From Serratia symbiotica (Periphyllus acericola) (lineage in GTDB: Bacteria > Pseudomonadota > Gammaproteobacteria > Enterobacterales > Enterobacteriaceae), in contig NZ_OZ026452.1 of the NCBI RefSeq assembly GCF_964019515.1, forward strand, positions 1,054,001 through 1,118,000: a stretch of 64,000 nt of DNA. The letters are read 5' to 3'. Shown one piece after another: positions 63,168 through 64,000 of this stretch. The notes beneath the pieces were generated by a model that had not been told where the DNA came from, made no database searches, and saw only the letters and a list, made by a program, of their open reading frames with translations. A program made the translations under genes and the position numbers. Numbering within the stretch: the first letter of the stretch is position 1; every line of letters begins with the position of its first letter.

Positions 63168-64000
63168 TTATTGCGCCAATACGCTTACCCACACCGGGCC
63201 TTTACCCACCGGATAACGCGCCAGCGTACTCAGTTTGCCGCTACTTTGGTCAATCTCATGCACCACAATATGGCCAGACTGCTGACAGGCCGAAATTACG
63301 AAGCGACCGCTGTGGTCTATATTGAAGCCGCGCGGCTGCACTTCGGTTGGATGATCACCAACCACCGACAGCGTGCTGCCGTTTGCGGAAATGCCAAAGA
63401 TAGTCAGAATGCTCGCAGTGCGCTCGCTGGTATATAGGAAGCGGCCATTTGGCGTGATATGAATATCCGCCGCCCAGCGTGTGCCAGAAAACCCCACCGG
63501 CATAATGTCTAGCGTTTGCGTCACCCGGTATTGGCTGCAATTTTCCGAGATGGTCAACACGTCCACCGTACCGTCTAACTCGTTCACACAGTAGGCATAC
63601 TTACCGTTAGGGTAGAACGCCATATGCCGTGGACCAGAACCAGTGGCGCTGTTTATTGCTTCCTGCACATGCGTCGTCAATTGGCCGTCCAAGCCAAGGT
63701 TGAACAAACGGATGCGGTCTTCCTTCAAGCAAGGCACCAACAAGCGTTGATTAGCAGGATCGATATTGGCGGAGTGCGGTGTAATCGGGCCGTAGATCTG
63801 CTGGATAGGTGCCGTTACCACGCCGTCATGACCAATCGGGCTGACGCTGACGCAATTGCCGCTGTAGGAGGCAGAAAACAGGTAGCGCCCCAGCAAATCA
63901 GTGGAAATATAGCTTGGGCTACCCGGCAACGGTGCTATACCAGCCTGGCGTAACGTACCGTCCACCTGGATGTGGTAGCTGACAATGCTAAATAGTGGGC
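63168..64000 (-). CDS. pgl: 6-phosphogluconolactonase (partial at window edge)
   Basis: Pgl of the YbhE type is a seven-bladed beta-propeller that hydrolyses 6-phosphogluconolactone in the oxidative pentose phosphate pathway. The frame is open from the right edge ([19 protein letters not shown]) to 63168, about 277 residues; the N-terminal ~55 residues lie outside. Family stretches include [57 protein letters not shown] and [20 protein letters not shown]. It looks intact as far as seen. Confidence 0.94.
   Translation of the reverse strand, partial: PLFSIVSYHIQVDGTLRQAGIAPLPGSPSYISTDLLGRYLFSASYSGNCVSVSPIGHDGVVTAPIQQIYGPITPHSANIDPANQRLLVPCLKEDRIRLFNLGLDGQLTTHVQEAINSATGSGPRHMAFYPNGKYAYCVNELDGTVDVLTISENCSQYRVTQTLDIMPVGFSGTRWAADIHITPNGRFLYTSERTASILTIFGISANGSTLSVVGDHPTEVQPRGFNIDHSGRFVISACQQSGHIVVHEIDQSSGKLSTLARYPVGKGPVWVSVLAQ

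Overview
The window looks like a chromosomal piece of an insect-associated Serratia in the middle of genome decay (Serratia symbiotica-like; inferred from remembered protein similarity, not from a database search). Intact genes resemble Serratia/Yersinia/E. coli orthologues along their length and often keep enterobacterial gene order. They are mixed with pseudogenes (maeA, sulA, pykA, yfhL, yecM, cutC, yecE, nudB, rseB), eight copies of one IS903-like element, remnants of IS3, IS4, IS481 and IS630 elements, a wrecked P2-like prophage and ERIC repeats.

Layout. 0.1-1.8 kb: maeA pseudogene. 1.8-8 kb: LPS inner-core operon hldD-waaF-waaC (minus), whose distal glycosyltransferase is flipped between two IS copies. 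8.4-14 kb: IS481 scrap, mgtE, ppx, ppk. 14.2-17.6 kb: IS3 and IS4 scraps, ompA, sulA pseudogene, a 99-bp palindrome made of two IS ends. 17.6-20.1 kb: pykA pseudogene and lpxM. 20.1-28 kb: IS copy 3, tgt-yajC-secD-secF, nrdR-ribD. 28-32 kb: IS copy 4 and the P2-like capsid/terminase remnant. 32-41.4 kb: truncated rseB, rseC, lepA-lepB-rnc-era-recO, IS copy 5, pdxJ-acpS, yfhL pseudogene. 41.6-48.6 kb: integrase remnant, IS copy 6, cho scrap, nhaP2, IS copy 7, IS630 fragment. 48.6-60.8 kb: yecM, cutC, cmoB-cmoA, yecE, aspS, nudB, yebC, ruvC, ruvAB, mepM. 61-64 kb: IS copy 8, a truncated exported-protein gene, IS3 scrap, pgl (runs off the edge).

Most notable observations. (1) All seven IS copies that retain the region carry the same TAG at transposase codon 196, and all eight have Ala instead of the catalytic Glu at codon 259, so a catalytically dead element appears to have been amplified, presumably in trans. 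(2) The 9-bp target duplications are scrambled in a way that reconstructs two inversions: a 1-kb flip of the LPS glycosyltransferase (the missing waaC stop codon lies on the far side of the other IS) and a roughly 40-kb flip that separated mepM from lpxM. (3) yecE (exactly the 272 codons of E. coli YecE) and yecM are open from end to end except for TAG codons. (4) A 140-bp inverted-terminal repeat, distinct from ERIC but twice joined to it, occurs three times.

Functionally, the surviving genes serve envelope building (LPS core, lipid A, OmpA, Sec translocase, signal peptidase, murein hydrolase), translation and RNA processing (tgt, cmoAB, aspS, lepA, rnc, era), DNA repair (ruvABC, truncated recO) and cofactors (ribD, pdxJ, acpS). 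Losses fall on pyruvate metabolism (maeA, pykA), the SOS division inhibitor (sulA) and sigma-E control (rseB truncated; rpoE and rseA absent here).
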